Shown: positions 28,099-37,316, counted from the first letter of the stretch. The stretch is DNA of 64,000 nt from Draconibacterium halophilum (GCF_010448835.1 NZ_CP048409.1:3356001-3420000), one strand, 5' to 3'. Notes: generated from the letters alone by a model not told the origin. Program-made: numbers and translations.

Positions 28099-29521
28099 TA
28101 TTTATTGTGAGTTCTTTTTTATCAATCAAAAAGTTTTCAAAATCCTTCATCAGCGCACCAAAAAACAAATCAGCAATCATTAAGTAACCTTCGCGGGTAA
28201 AATGAATTTTATCGCTCCGTGCCAGTCCGTTATTCTGCCACAGCACAACAGAGTTTAATCCTCCCATTACAGAAAACATATCCCACACGCCGGCATCATA
28301 CTTCTTCGCCATTTTAAACATACTGTCTTTTACCTTTTCACCATTTTTATTTACGTATCGACGATACAGATAGCTGTCGTTGTTGGTGGTAAAAACAATA
28401 AGCGAGTTGGGTGCAGCCGCTTTTATTTTATCAATTAATTGTCCGTAATGATCTTCAAATCGACTTGTGGAAAACCTACGGCCATAGGCATCGTTTATTC
28501 CAAGACCAAGAATTACAAGGTCAGGTTTTAATTCTATCAGTTGCTCAGTAAAAAGCTGACAGCGCAAAAATGCCGGAACGTGAGCACCATTCACTCCAAT
28601 GCTGTGATACATTATACCGTTTGGATTCGATTCGGTGGTCATTCCCAGCAAAGTAAAATTACCTTGCGAGCCATAATCTTTTTCGAAAGTTATCTTCAAA
28701 CTATCTACCCATTCATTCAATTCAAAATCGGTGTACCCGTCGGCTTCAACCTTTATTTTCACCAAATCAGTATCAATATTTATGGTGTAGTTTTTTGCTG
28801 TATTCTCGTAATATACTCTCAGCTTGTTAAAGCTGTAATCCAATTCATTCTCTTCTTCCAGCAAAATCGTAAGCTCAGCTTTTGGCGACGATGTTGTTGC
28901 CGAAATCCCTCCTACTCCAAGTGTTCCGCTTTTGCGGCGCTCAACATTTCGGAATGTTTTCCAGTAGCCGTTATAACGGATGTAATACCCAAAAGGCGAG
29001 TTGGTACGTGCAATTCGGTATGGAAACATAAATCCCCAACCGGCATTCATTTCGCCATTTATCTGCTGAAAACGGTTACGCATTTGCCCCGAAAACGAAC
29101 CGGCCTGAATGTGTGAACCGCCAATTTGCACAATGTTTACACGTCCTTCGCCGGTGGTTACCAGTTGTTCCAGTTTCGAATAAAATCGTTCAGCATTTGC
29201 GCGATCCCCCGGGTAATGCATTTCATTGCGGTCGTAACGTACAAAGTTGTACTGGTTAACGTGGTAGAAGTAGCTGTTTTCCTGCGCTGAAACGGATGTG
29301 GAGAGTAGCATGACGAAGCTAAGAAACAGCAAAGACAAGCCTCGAACCTTTACAGATTGCACGAAGATTGATGGAGATTGAGCGACAAAACGTAGTACGT
29401 TCTCGTAACTTGCAACTTGTAACTTGAAGCTTCGTTGAAACAGATTTCTCACAGCGTTCGAAATGACAGCTGTATTGGAACTCTGACCCCTGAACGTTGA
29501 ACGTTGAACTTTCTTCCCCAT
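28004..29521 (-). CDS. SGNH/GDSL-type hydrolase, envelope-associated (both termini repeat-derived)
   Basis: 505 residues as read from the ATG at 29521, which overlaps the previous stop as TAATG. SGNH blocks: NIVQIGGSHIQAGSF (nucleophile Ser; GSH instead of GDS), LVILGLGINDAYG (block III GxND) and RSDKIHFTREGY (DxxH). A secretion signal (LSLLFLSFVMLLSTSVSAQ) lies at residues 62-80, unusually far in; the 60 residues before it come largely from dispersed repeat sequence. A GTG at 29362 would give a standard signal peptide and is an alternative start. The C-terminal ~31 residues are also repeat-encoded. Probably an acetyl transferase or esterase working with the MBOAT protein. Confidence 0.88.
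   Translation of the reverse strand: MGKKVQRSTFRGQSSNTAVISNAVRNLFQRSFKLQVASYENVLRFVAQSPSIFVQSVKVRGLSLLFLSFVMLLSTSVSAQENSYFYHVNQYNFVRYDRNEMHYPGDRANAERFYSKLEQLVTTGEGRVNIVQIGGSHIQAGSFSGQMRNRFQQINGEMNAGWGFMFPYRIARTNSPFGYYIRYNGYWKTFRNVERRKSGTLGVGGISATTSSPKAELTILLEEENELDYSFNKLRVYYENTAKNYTINIDTDLVKIKVEADGYTDFELNEWVDSLKITFEKDYGSQGNFTLLGMTTESNPNGIMYHSIGVNGAHVPAFLRCQLFTEQLIELKPDLVILGLGINDAYGRRFSTSRFEDHYGQLIDKIKAAAPNSLIVFTTNNDSYLYRRYVNKNGEKVKDSMFKMAKKYDAGVWDMFSVMGGLNSVVLWQNNGLARSDKIHFTREGYLMIADLFFGALMKDFENFLIDKKELTINSHFEEEGRERSLNRQISQSLDSRPTGRQTSK
29401..29517. repeat. Composite dispersed repeat at the start of the SGNH gene
   Basis: Three repeat types in a row: a tandem of AACTTG-type words (AACTTGCAACTTGTAACTTG), a half copy of the TGTCATTTCGA element (AGATTTCTCACAGCG then TTCGAAATGACAG, about 29443-29470), and CCCTGAACGTTGAACGTTGAAC. 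Related words occur at 48580-48800. Boundaries are good to a few bases. Confidence 0.7.
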
Positions 29522-30987
29522 TACATCTCCTCCTCCAAATAATTGTTATACTCCAGAATTAATGCATTGTAAAACATGTTGGCTACCACTCGCGCTCCAC
29601 GTGCAGAGAAATGGACATAATCGGGCCGTGCCAATTCGGGTTGGGCATTTACCCACGACGGCATACTGTTGTAACCCCCCATTGCCTGGTACATATCCCA
29701 ATAGGCACAGTTATTCTCCAGCGCCACCTGTTTTAGTGTTTCTACCACGCTGGGCAAATGTTTATAGGTAACGTAATTGTCCTTTTTCTTTGTCGACATA
29801 TCACTTGGTCCGATAACAAGAATGGCCGCGTCGGGGCACAAAGAATTAATTCGTTTTATCTGGCTGTCAAACCAGCGGCCGTAGCGCTCAATTGCTTTCT
29901 TATCTTTTATGTATGGAATTACATTCCCACCAAATTGCAGAATAAAGAATTTTGGATTCAGGTCGTTATACATTTTCAGACTATGTTGGTAATCTGCCTT
30001 TGTAAAAATTGTTCCGGAACTTCCGCGAAGAGCGATATTATCAACAATGACTCCTTGCTTCGAAGCCAGTTCAATTCCATAAACATCCGGACCATCATAA
30101 CCCGAGAATTTCAAGGTTACACTTGATGTTGAATCGGGCAATTCACATTCCAGCACCGCGTAAGTTGTATCTGGTAAAAGTGTATCCGTTAGAACGGTAT
30201 CGCCGCGCGCCATTAACTGAACACTCACCGGACGTTTGGTGTGTCCGTAAAAAAGTCGCATATTTTCGTATTCGCGGGTACGTTTGTATGATATATCTGA
30301 TTTCGAGACATTCATTTCAGCCTCATAAATTATTGAGTCTTTAAAAGGGATGGTATCGCTGGCCAATGGTGCATAGCGCGAAAAGGCTCCCATCACACCG
30401 TAACGACTGTGCTCTACCGTAGAATCGACTTTGCCGTATATCGGATAACGTTTCCAGTTATCGGAATTCAGTTGTTTTGCACTAAAAATATAATCATAAG
30501 GTTGCAAAGCAGGACGCAACCCCACTCCTGTTCCGCCAAATTTCACCTGCAGTTTGTTTCGAATAAAAGATGTTATCCGGTCGCCTTCAATCTGGCTGTC
30601 GCCGTAATGCATAATCCGAACCAGCGAATCACTTTTCAGATGACCAAAAAAGCGGTACAGATTTTCTTTGCTCTGTTCTGTCATTTCAATACGGTGTATC
30701 GATTGAACAAGCGTATCATAATCTGCACGATGAACGACTTCAACAATAGTATCTCCGGCTGTAGTATCCATTTCAATATTTACCAGTGAATCTATTTCAA
30801 ATTGTTGCGAGATAATTTCTGAAACATCGGCATATTCCACATCATCACCAATAATCATTTCAGAGAATGTTGGCATATGAAAAGTCATTTCACCCATCTC
30901 GAAACCATCGTCTGGCATCAGCCACATTGCGCCAGCCAACAAGGTAATTACGCCTAAAATAAATGATAATGTGTGTAATGGCTTCAT
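29521..30987 (-). CDS. SGNH/GDSL-type hydrolase, membrane-anchored
   Basis: 488 residues. One N-terminal hydrophobic segment (LHTLSFILGVITLLAGAMWLM) acts as a signal anchor, placing the rest in the periplasm. SGNH blocks: RIMHYGDSQIEGDRITSFIRNKL (nucleophile Ser in GDS), FFILQFGGNVIPY (block III, GGN), and RPDYVHFSARGARV (Asp-x-x-His). It shares the GxSxI...R...Q layout with the next SGNH protein, so the two are paralogues. It lies between the LysM protein gene and the second SGNH gene and is translationally coupled to the latter (TAATG). A role in O-acyl transfer to, or removal from, an envelope polymer is the likely one. Confidence 0.9.
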   Translation of the reverse strand: MKPLHTLSFILGVITLLAGAMWLMPDDGFEMGEMTFHMPTFSEMIIGDDVEYADVSEIISQQFEIDSLVNIEMDTTAGDTIVEVVHRADYDTLVQSIHRIEMTEQSKENLYRFFGHLKSDSLVRIMHYGDSQIEGDRITSFIRNKLQVKFGGTGVGLRPALQPYDYIFSAKQLNSDNWKRYPIYGKVDSTVEHSRYGVMGAFSRYAPLASDTIPFKDSIIYEAEMNVSKSDISYKRTREYENMRLFYGHTKRPVSVQLMARGDTVLTDTLLPDTTYAVLECELPDSTSSVTLKFSGYDGPDVYGIELASKQGVIVDNIALRGSSGTIFTKADYQHSLKMYNDLNPKFFILQFGGNVIPYIKDKKAIERYGRWFDSQIKRINSLCPDAAILVIGPSDMSTKKKDNYVTYKHLPSVVETLKQVALENNCAYWDMYQAMGGYNSMPSWVNAQPELARPDYVHFSARGARVVANMFYNALILEYNNYLEEEM

Positions 30988-31074
30988 CTCATTAAAATTT
31001 AAAACTTTCAGTGGTATTCGATGTAACTCGCTGACAATTTTGCTCCTTTATGCAACTATTTTTACGTGCTCGTT

Positions 31075-32619
31075 TCATTGAACGTAAATAATTAGTTTCT
31101 GACCTATTTGAATTTTACGTGCATCGCTGATGCTGTTCCATTCCAGTATTTTTTCGGGTGTTACCCCATCGTATTTTTGTGCAATTACATAAGGCGATTC
31201 ACCACTTTTTACTATGTGCTCCACTTTTCTCGACGACTCAGGAATAACAATACCCGGTAAAGTTCCTGAGCCAAAATTTGGAACTATTGTTTTGGGCTCC
31301 TCATTTTTTGCTGTTTGTTGTTGAAGATTGCGATAGTGTTCCGCATTCTCATCGTCGACAAAAATATCGAGCGTTTTCCCTGCCTGAATTTTTCGTTCGT
31401 TATAAATATTATTCCAGTATTTTAAATCGGCCACACGCACATCGTAATCTTCGGCAATAAAACCCAACACATCACCCGATTTAATGGTGTATTCTATTTT
31501 TGTCTTTCCTTCAATCTCCAGATCTTTTACCTTCTCACCCAAATACTGACGATTGGGTGCCGGTGGATATTCAATCTTTTGGGCTACAACCTCAAACAAA
31601 GTAGAGTCGACACCCTTATAAATGGAATCCTGCAGAAACAAAAAGTCTTGTTTCATTTCTTCAGGTAAAGTAATCGATGCCTTTTCAGGTATAATGGAGT
31701 AATGATATTGCGGATTTAAAAACCAGAGTTCATTATTTGAAATCGGTAACACCGCACTAATTTGGTCAAAATGTGTTTGCAAGCGTACTTTTGCTAGCGC
31801 TGTTTTTGGAAGTTCCTGTTCATAAAAAAATTTGTTCTGACTCAAAAATGCTGCAGATGCCTGGTAAGCCGCCATAAAATCAGTCATTTCTTCCGGTGCA
31901 ATTGCCAGCAATTCGTTTACCGAACAATCATCACCGCCCGCCCTGCGACATAAATTCTTTATTTTGGTTTTCCCGAAAACAAAAGCCAGTATGGCTTTTT
32001 GGGGATCATCAAACAATGTTTCATTCTTCTTCAATTCCTGAACCGCTGCACGAGTAGCTTTTTCTGTATTTATGCGTTCATCTACAAGTTTATTAATTTG
32101 CAAACCATTCAATACCCCCTGAAAATGTGTTAACTGCCAAATTCCTGCCCGTTTAAAAGAACTTTTGGCTTCGGTATTAAAAGCAGAAAGTACCGCCGGC
32201 AGATACTGTAAATCTTCGCCTAGCCCTGCCTGGACTAATTCTTTTATTATTTCCGGCTGATAGAAATAAAAGCTTTTGATAAAAATTGCCTTATCGGGTG
32301 CAGATAAATTATTTAAAGCCGAAAAGCTAGCCTCAAATTTATCGGGATTATATGCATATTCCCTCGCGTCCTTCAGTTTTCGTTTCATCGTCTGCCGGCT
32401 AGCAAGCTCCAGCTTCCCCGGGAGAAAAGCAGCATCGTTCCAGGGATATTCAAAAACCTGCTGATGGATATTTTTCAACAACCGATTTTCGAAACCTTCG
32501 TTGATTGTACTTTGCTGCCCACTATTTACCAATGGAACAAGCAACAGTAAAATCATAAATAGTCCAATAAAAGAACCTGGCTTATTTTGTACTAATTCTT
32601 TCAAATATAATTCTTGCAA
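31075..32619 (-). CDS. MltD-like LysM protein with a degenerate (inactive) lytic transglycosylase domain
   Basis: Up to 514 residues; an N-terminal hydrophobic segment (IGLFMILLLLVPLV) exports it. Residues ~125-230 align with the SLT domain of MltD: YLPAVLSAFNTEA matches the family LLPIVESAFDP but the catalytic Glu is Leu144 (codon CTT at 32188-32190); AGIWQ is kept, and AAYNSG has become LAFVFG. Two LysM domains follow (about 385-430 and 465-514), which bind peptidoglycan GlcNAc. So it probably binds but does not cut peptidoglycan. Start is uncertain: TTG 32619, TTG 32604 or ATG 32556. It precedes the SGNH-SGNH-MBOAT genes by 87 bp. Confidence 0.88.
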   Translation of the reverse strand: MQELYLKELVQNKPGSFIGLFMILLLLVPLVNSGQQSTINEGFENRLLKNIHQQVFEYPWNDAAFLPGKLELASRQTMKRKLKDAREYAYNPDKFEASFSALNNLSAPDKAIFIKSFYFYQPEIIKELVQAGLGEDLQYLPAVLSAFNTEAKSSFKRAGIWQLTHFQGVLNGLQINKLVDERINTEKATRAAVQELKKNETLFDDPQKAILAFVFGKTKIKNLCRRAGGDDCSVNELLAIAPEEMTDFMAAYQASAAFLSQNKFFYEQELPKTALAKVRLQTHFDQISAVLPISNNELWFLNPQYHYSIIPEKASITLPEEMKQDFLFLQDSIYKGVDSTLFEVVAQKIEYPPAPNRQYLGEKVKDLEIEGKTKIEYTIKSGDVLGFIAEDYDVRVADLKYWNNIYNERKIQAGKTLDIFVDDENAEHYRNLQQQTAKNEEPKTIVPNFGSGTLPGIVIPESSRKVEHIVKSGESPYVIAQKYDGVTPEKILEWNSISDARKIQIGQKLIIYVQ

Positions 32620-32634
32620 AAATGTTACGCAAAA
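32602..32634 (-). promoter_or_regulatory. Putative promoter of the LysM/SGNH/MBOAT group
   Basis: Minus-strand TTTTG (32630-32634) and TATATTTG (32602-32609), 20 bp apart, both matching the -33/-7 consensus. An overlapping alternative -7 (TATTTTTG, 32630-32637) also exists. If the first pair is used, transcription starts near 32596 and translation must begin at a later codon than the TTG at 32619. Confidence 0.45.
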
Positions 32635-32721
32635 ATATGATTTCCGATTAAACAGGCGACAATTATTCCAAAGGAATTCTATAAAAACATCTAACCCGTT
32701 CCGGATTGGATAATCGATAAT

Positions 32722-34383
32722 CTATTTTGATTCATTATCGCGGTCACGAATCTCTACACGGCGAATTTTTCCGCTAATGGTTTTGGGCAATTCATCAACA
32801 AATTCAATTTGCCTGGGATATTTATACGGGGCGGTAACTTCTTTTACATGAGCTTGCAAAACCTTAACCAATTCATCACCGGCCTGATCTTTATAATCTT
32901 TTGCCAAAACAACCGTCGCTTTTACGATCTGTCCTCGTATTTCATCAGGAATACCGGTAATAGCACATTCCACCACCGCCGGATGTGTCATCAGCGCACT
33001 TTCCACCTCAAAAGGCCCAATTCGGTACCCCGAGCTTTTTATCACATCGTCGGCTCTTCCCACAAACCACAAATAACCATCCTCATCTTTCCAGGCCAAA
33101 TCGCCGGTGTAATAAATTCCATCCGACATCGCTTCATCGGTCAATTCCTGGTTGCGATAGTAGCCTTCAAAAAGTCCGGCCGGATATTGTTTGTCGATAC
33201 GAATTACAATTTGCCCTTGCTCTCCGGCTTCGGCAGACTGGCCTTCTGAATTCAGCAAATCAATATCGTAATGCGGACTTGGAAGTCCCATCGATCCCGG
33301 CTTTGGTTCTACCCATGGCGAAGTAAATACCGATAGGGTTGTTTCACTTTGTCCATATCCTTCTCGCAGTTTAATTCCTGTTAATTCGAGAAACCGGTTG
33401 TATACCTCGGGATTTAAAGCTTCTCCGGCAATGGTACACCATTCAAGTGCTGACAAATCATATTTTGCAAAATCTTCCCGGATCAGGAATCTAAAAATTG
33501 TTGGCGGGGCACAAAGCGATGTAACCCGATATTTTGATAATACTTCCAGAATATCGGAAGGCGTAAATTTTTCGTGATCGTACACAAAAACAGAAGCGCC
33601 AACCAGCCATTGTCCGTATAATTTTCCCCAAACCGCTTTTAGCCAACCGGTGTCGGCAATAGTTAAATGCAGGCTATCTTCGTGCAGGTTCTGCCAGTAT
33701 TTTGCAGTAACAATGTGTGCCAGCGGATAAACACTGTCGAGTACCACCATTTTCGGATCGCCAGTAGTTCCCGAGGTAAAACTAACGATTAAAGGATCTT
33801 CATTTTTTGTGGGTTCTTTTGGGCGTTGCAATGGTTTTGCCTTTTCAATTCCCTTATGAAAATCTTCCCATCCTTCCGGAATTACCGGACCGATAGAAAC
33901 CACCTTTTCAATTGATGGCGACTCGGGCAAAGCATCATTTACGTGCCTTGTTATCTGCTCATCACCATCGCAAATAATGGCTTTTATTGTTGCGGCATTG
34001 TTACGGTAAATAATGTCTTTTTTAGTCAACAAGTGTGTGGCCGGAATAATTACGGCGCCAATTTTATGCAATGCAATAATGGTAAACCAAAACTCGGCAC
34101 GACGCTTTAAAATGGCCATTACCATATCTCCTTTCCCAATTCCCAGCGACGATAAATAACCGGCAGTACGATCCGTAATTTCTTTCAATTCGTCAAAAGT
34201 AAACGAGCGGCTTTCGCCTTTATCGTTTGTCCAAAGCAATGCTCGTTTATTCGGTTCTTTTGCGGCCCACCCATCTACCACATCGTAAGCAAAGTTGAAA
34301 TCTTCCGGAATAAGTAACTCATAATTGGCTTTAAAATCCTCAAAATCGGTAAAAGCCGTTTGTTTTAAATATTTTTCAATCAT
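32722..34383 (-). CDS. AMP-forming acyl-CoA synthetase (acetyl/medium-chain type)
   Basis: 553 residues of the ANL superfamily: activates a carboxylic acid with ATP to the acyl-AMP and then the CoA thioester in the cytoplasm. Seen: the P-loop SFTSGTTGDPKMV, the GYGQSETTLSVF block, YYTGDLAWKDEDGYLWFVGRADDVIKSSGYRIGPFEVE hinge region, and the catalytic Lys in LPKTISGKIRRVEIR near the C-terminus. The pattern is closest to the ACSM/acetyl-CoA synthetase-like group, so a short- or medium-chain or aryl acid is likely. It follows an XRE-cupin regulator by 18 bp on the same strand and is probably controlled by it. Confidence 0.93.
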   Translation of the reverse strand: MIEKYLKQTAFTDFEDFKANYELLIPEDFNFAYDVVDGWAAKEPNKRALLWTNDKGESRSFTFDELKEITDRTAGYLSSLGIGKGDMVMAILKRRAEFWFTIIALHKIGAVIIPATHLLTKKDIIYRNNAATIKAIICDGDEQITRHVNDALPESPSIEKVVSIGPVIPEGWEDFHKGIEKAKPLQRPKEPTKNEDPLIVSFTSGTTGDPKMVVLDSVYPLAHIVTAKYWQNLHEDSLHLTIADTGWLKAVWGKLYGQWLVGASVFVYDHEKFTPSDILEVLSKYRVTSLCAPPTIFRFLIREDFAKYDLSALEWCTIAGEALNPEVYNRFLELTGIKLREGYGQSETTLSVFTSPWVEPKPGSMGLPSPHYDIDLLNSEGQSAEAGEQGQIVIRIDKQYPAGLFEGYYRNQELTDEAMSDGIYYTGDLAWKDEDGYLWFVGRADDVIKSSGYRIGPFEVESALMTHPAVVECAITGIPDEIRGQIVKATVVLAKDYKDQAGDELVKVLQAHVKEVTAPYKYPRQIEFVDELPKTISGKIRRVEIRDRDNESK

Positions 34384-34401
34384 GTAGCGTCAAAGTTTTT
34401 A

Positions 34402-34956
34402 TTATAGAATTACAGCCAGAAATTTTACTGTTTTCCCGTCCAGTGCTTTCATTCCGTGCGGAAGTGTTGCATCAAAATAAAGGCTGTCTCCTTCGTTCAG
34501 TATTAATTCGTGCCCTCCAACACTCAGCAACATTTTACCTTGCAAAACATAGTTCATTTCCTGTCCGCTGTGACTATTTAAGTGAATTGGTTTTTCTTCG
34601 GTATCCGGTTCAATGCTTACAATAAACGGATCGGCTTTCCGTCCTGTAAACCCCGATGCCAATGCCTGGTATTTATATGCCTGTGTCCGTTCCATGGCGG
34701 TTCCCTGCCCCGCCCGGGTTAGACAAAATGATTTCATGTGAGGCTCATCGCCAAACAGCAATGCCGTTAATCCAATGTTATATTTTTTAGATATATTTTC
34801 GAGAACGCCAATCGGAATGTCGTTTTTTCCACTTTCGTATCCTTCGTATTCTTCGGCAGACACTTTGCAGCAAGTTGCTATTTCATCAATAGAAATATTG
34901 AGCATATCGCGTAAACCTCTCAATCTTAAAGCTATTTCCTTAATTTGTTCGTTCAT
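34402..34956 (-). CDS. XRE-cupin transcriptional regulator
   Basis: 184 residues. Helix-turn-helix of the XRE type at ~10-65 (LRGLRDMLNISIDEIATCCKVSAEEYEGYESGK), then a cupin_2 barrel at ~110-184 with NSHSGQEMNYVLQGKMLLSVGG and EGDSLYFDATLPHGM, the two cupin motifs with His/Glu metal-ligand positions. Such proteins usually sense a small molecule in the cupin pocket. Placed 18 bp upstream of the acyl-CoA synthetase gene in the same direction, so the acid or acyl-CoA handled by that enzyme is the obvious candidate effector. Confidence 0.93.
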   Translation of the reverse strand: MNEQIKEIALRLRGLRDMLNISIDEIATCCKVSAEEYEGYESGKNDIPIGVLENISKKYNIGLTALLFGDEPHMKSFCLTRAGQGTAMERTQAYKYQALASGFTGRKADPFIVSIEPDTEEKPIHLNSHSGQEMNYVLQGKMLLSVGGHELILNEGDSLYFDATLPHGMKALDGKTVKFLAVIL

Positions 34957-35066
34957 AATGTTTCGATTCTATTGCTTCGTTTAAACCAAAGTTGTTGCTT
35001 TTTATATTGGTCGCTCAGTTTTCAAGTTTCACAATTCCAGTCGTAAATTTAAAAACAAAAAAGTAT

Positions 35067-37190
35067 TTACAAATTCTCGAAGAAATACTGACTTACCTTC
35101 TCCATCAGATGTACGCGATCTTTACCACGGACATTATGCGGATGAGCTGGGTAGGCGAAAAAGTCAACCTGTTTGTTTTGTTTTACACATTCGCGCAGAA
35201 ATTTCATGCTGTGCTGCATTACTACTGTTTCGTCCTGTACGCCATGAATAAGCATCAGTTTTCCATCCAGACTTATCACGTAATTGCTCATGTCTGCATT
35301 ATTATATCCTTCCGGATTTTCCTGCGGCATATCCATGTAGCGCTCGCCATACATTATCTCGTACATGCTCCAGTCTACTACCGGACCACCGGCCACAGCC
35401 ACTTTAAAAATATCGGGATGTTTCAGTTTTAAATTCAGGGTCATAAAACCACCGTAGCTCCATCCATGAACACCAATCCGGTCGGTATCAACATAAGGAA
35501 GAGAAAGTAAGTATTCAATTCCCTGCATCTGATCTTCGGTTTCCAGCTCGCCCAATTTACGATGAATGGCAGTTTCAAAAGCACGACCACGATTTAACGT
35601 TCCGCGGTTATCGAGCGTAAATGCAATGTAGCCTTGTGCTGCCATATAATATTGCCACCAACGTGCCTGGTTGTGCCAGCCCTTGGTTACCAGTTGCGAG
35701 TGCGGTCCGCCATAAACATATACAACAACCGGGTATTTTTTTGCAGGATCAAAATCTACGGGCAGAATCAAGCGTCCGTGCAAATCATATTTTTCATCTT
35801 TGGTTTTTAAGGTTACCAGTTTGTTTTCGCCCAACTGATATTCCTCCAAGGGATTTTCTGCTTCGAAAATTATTCTTTCAAACCCTCCTTTTGATGAAAA
35901 CAAATCAACTTTTCCAGGCACTTCATTTGCCGACCAACGATCAATGAGATAGGTTGCTTCGGGGCTTAAATTTCCGCGATGAACGCCAGTTTCAGTTGAA
36001 AGCCGTTCTGTTTTTCCCGTTTTCACATCCACTTTATAAATGTTATTTTGCAGCGGATCATCTATTGTAGCTTCAATAAACAGAGTTTCTTCTTTTGCAT
36101 CGAAACCAAGCATGTTTGTTACTTCCCATTCTCCTTTTGTTATTTGCTGAACCAATTCACCATCGGTGTTGTATTTGTATACATGAAACCATCCATCGTG
36201 GCGACTCAGATAATAAAATTCGGTTGGATTTACTTTTGAAAACTGAATGGGATAAAGCGGCTCAACATAGGTATCTGAAGACTCTTCAAAAAGTGTTTTT
36301 ACTTTTTCACCGCTTGCCACATTGTAACAATTTAATTGCATGTGGTTTTGTTCCCGATTCAATTCGGCCATGTATATATTTTTCTCATCGGGCGACCACG
36401 CTACATTCGTAAGAAAATGATCCAATGGCTCTCCGGTTTTTAGGAAAGTTGTTTTTCCAGTTTCAATGTTATAAATGCCCAGCGTTACATGATGACTTGC
36501 CATTCCGGCCATTGGGTATTTTACCGGATTGTATTCTGCTTCGCGTGCCATAAAATCCACCAGCGGATAATCTTTTACCATACTTTCATCTTTGCGGTAG
36601 AAAGCCACAAAATTTCCTTTTGGCGAATTAAAAATGCCTCCTGAAATACCAAACTCATTACGGTGAACGGTTTGTCCGTTTACAATTCCGTTTCCGCCAT
36701 CGTTCGTAATTTGTTTTGTTATTCCATCAGTAAGGGTAATAAATAAATCATCGCCTTGCGTGAAAGCCACAAATTGTCTTGATTCAGAAAAATTCGCATT
36801 TTTTGCTTTCTCCGGAAGTTCAATTACATATTCCGCTTCCTTTTTATTTAAATCAATCAACCAGTGCTTTTTTGATGACAAAAAAAGGAGCTTTGCTTCA
36901 CTAATCCAGCGGTGTGATGGTACACGTCGGAAAGTTGAACCCGTAATTTCATTGAGTTCATCAAGCGTAACAACAGCTTTTTGGTCGCCTGTTTTTGCCG
37001 ATTCAGTAACGATATTTTTGTCTTCAACAAAAGAAAAATGTTCATCATCTATCCATTGTAAACCGGACATCGATTTCGGACTCAAATAAGTGTACCGCCC
37101 ATAAACGGCATCTTCCAGACTCATTTGTTTGGTTTGGGCAAAAGCAAAAGCTTGAACAAAGAGGAACAGGATAATTATAATTCGACGCAT
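35067..37190 (-). CDS. S9 family prolyl peptidase, dipeptidyl peptidase IV-like
   Basis: 707 residues from ATG 37190, which gives a proper signal peptide (RRIIIILFLFVQAFAFAQ); the 12-codon extension upstream is not needed. An N-terminal beta-propeller (DPPIV_N, ~60-440) precedes the alpha/beta-hydrolase domain (~460-707). The catalytic triad is visible: Ser in GVHGWSYGGFM, Asp in LMLIHGVQDETV, His in AYPAHPHNVRG. DPP IV-like enzymes cut X-Pro dipeptides from peptides in the periplasm. The EAEYNPVKYP segment is near the propeller region that bears the Glu motif in DPP IV. It stands alone, 126 bp from the DUF4440 gene. Confidence 0.94.
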   Translation of the reverse strand: MRRIIIILFLFVQAFAFAQTKQMSLEDAVYGRYTYLSPKSMSGLQWIDDEHFSFVEDKNIVTESAKTGDQKAVVTLDELNEITGSTFRRVPSHRWISEAKLLFLSSKKHWLIDLNKKEAEYVIELPEKAKNANFSESRQFVAFTQGDDLFITLTDGITKQITNDGGNGIVNGQTVHRNEFGISGGIFNSPKGNFVAFYRKDESMVKDYPLVDFMAREAEYNPVKYPMAGMASHHVTLGIYNIETGKTTFLKTGEPLDHFLTNVAWSPDEKNIYMAELNREQNHMQLNCYNVASGEKVKTLFEESSDTYVEPLYPIQFSKVNPTEFYYLSRHDGWFHVYKYNTDGELVQQITKGEWEVTNMLGFDAKEETLFIEATIDDPLQNNIYKVDVKTGKTERLSTETGVHRGNLSPEATYLIDRWSANEVPGKVDLFSSKGGFERIIFEAENPLEEYQLGENKLVTLKTKDEKYDLHGRLILPVDFDPAKKYPVVVYVYGGPHSQLVTKGWHNQARWWQYYMAAQGYIAFTLDNRGTLNRGRAFETAIHRKLGELETEDQMQGIEYLLSLPYVDTDRIGVHGWSYGGFMTLNLKLKHPDIFKVAVAGGPVVDWSMYEIMYGERYMDMPQENPEGYNNADMSNYVISLDGKLMLIHGVQDETVVMQHSMKFLRECVKQNKQVDFFAYPAHPHNVRGKDRVHLMEKVSQYFFENL

Positions 37191-37316
37191 TTTTTCGATT
37201 TTAAAAATGAAGTCCGAAAATAGCAAAAGTTCTGCTTTTTCCTGCCATGAGAAACAACAGGAATTAAAACTTTTCAGTCATTCGCATTCAGCAAGGTTTT
37301 AATAAAAGTACCTCTT

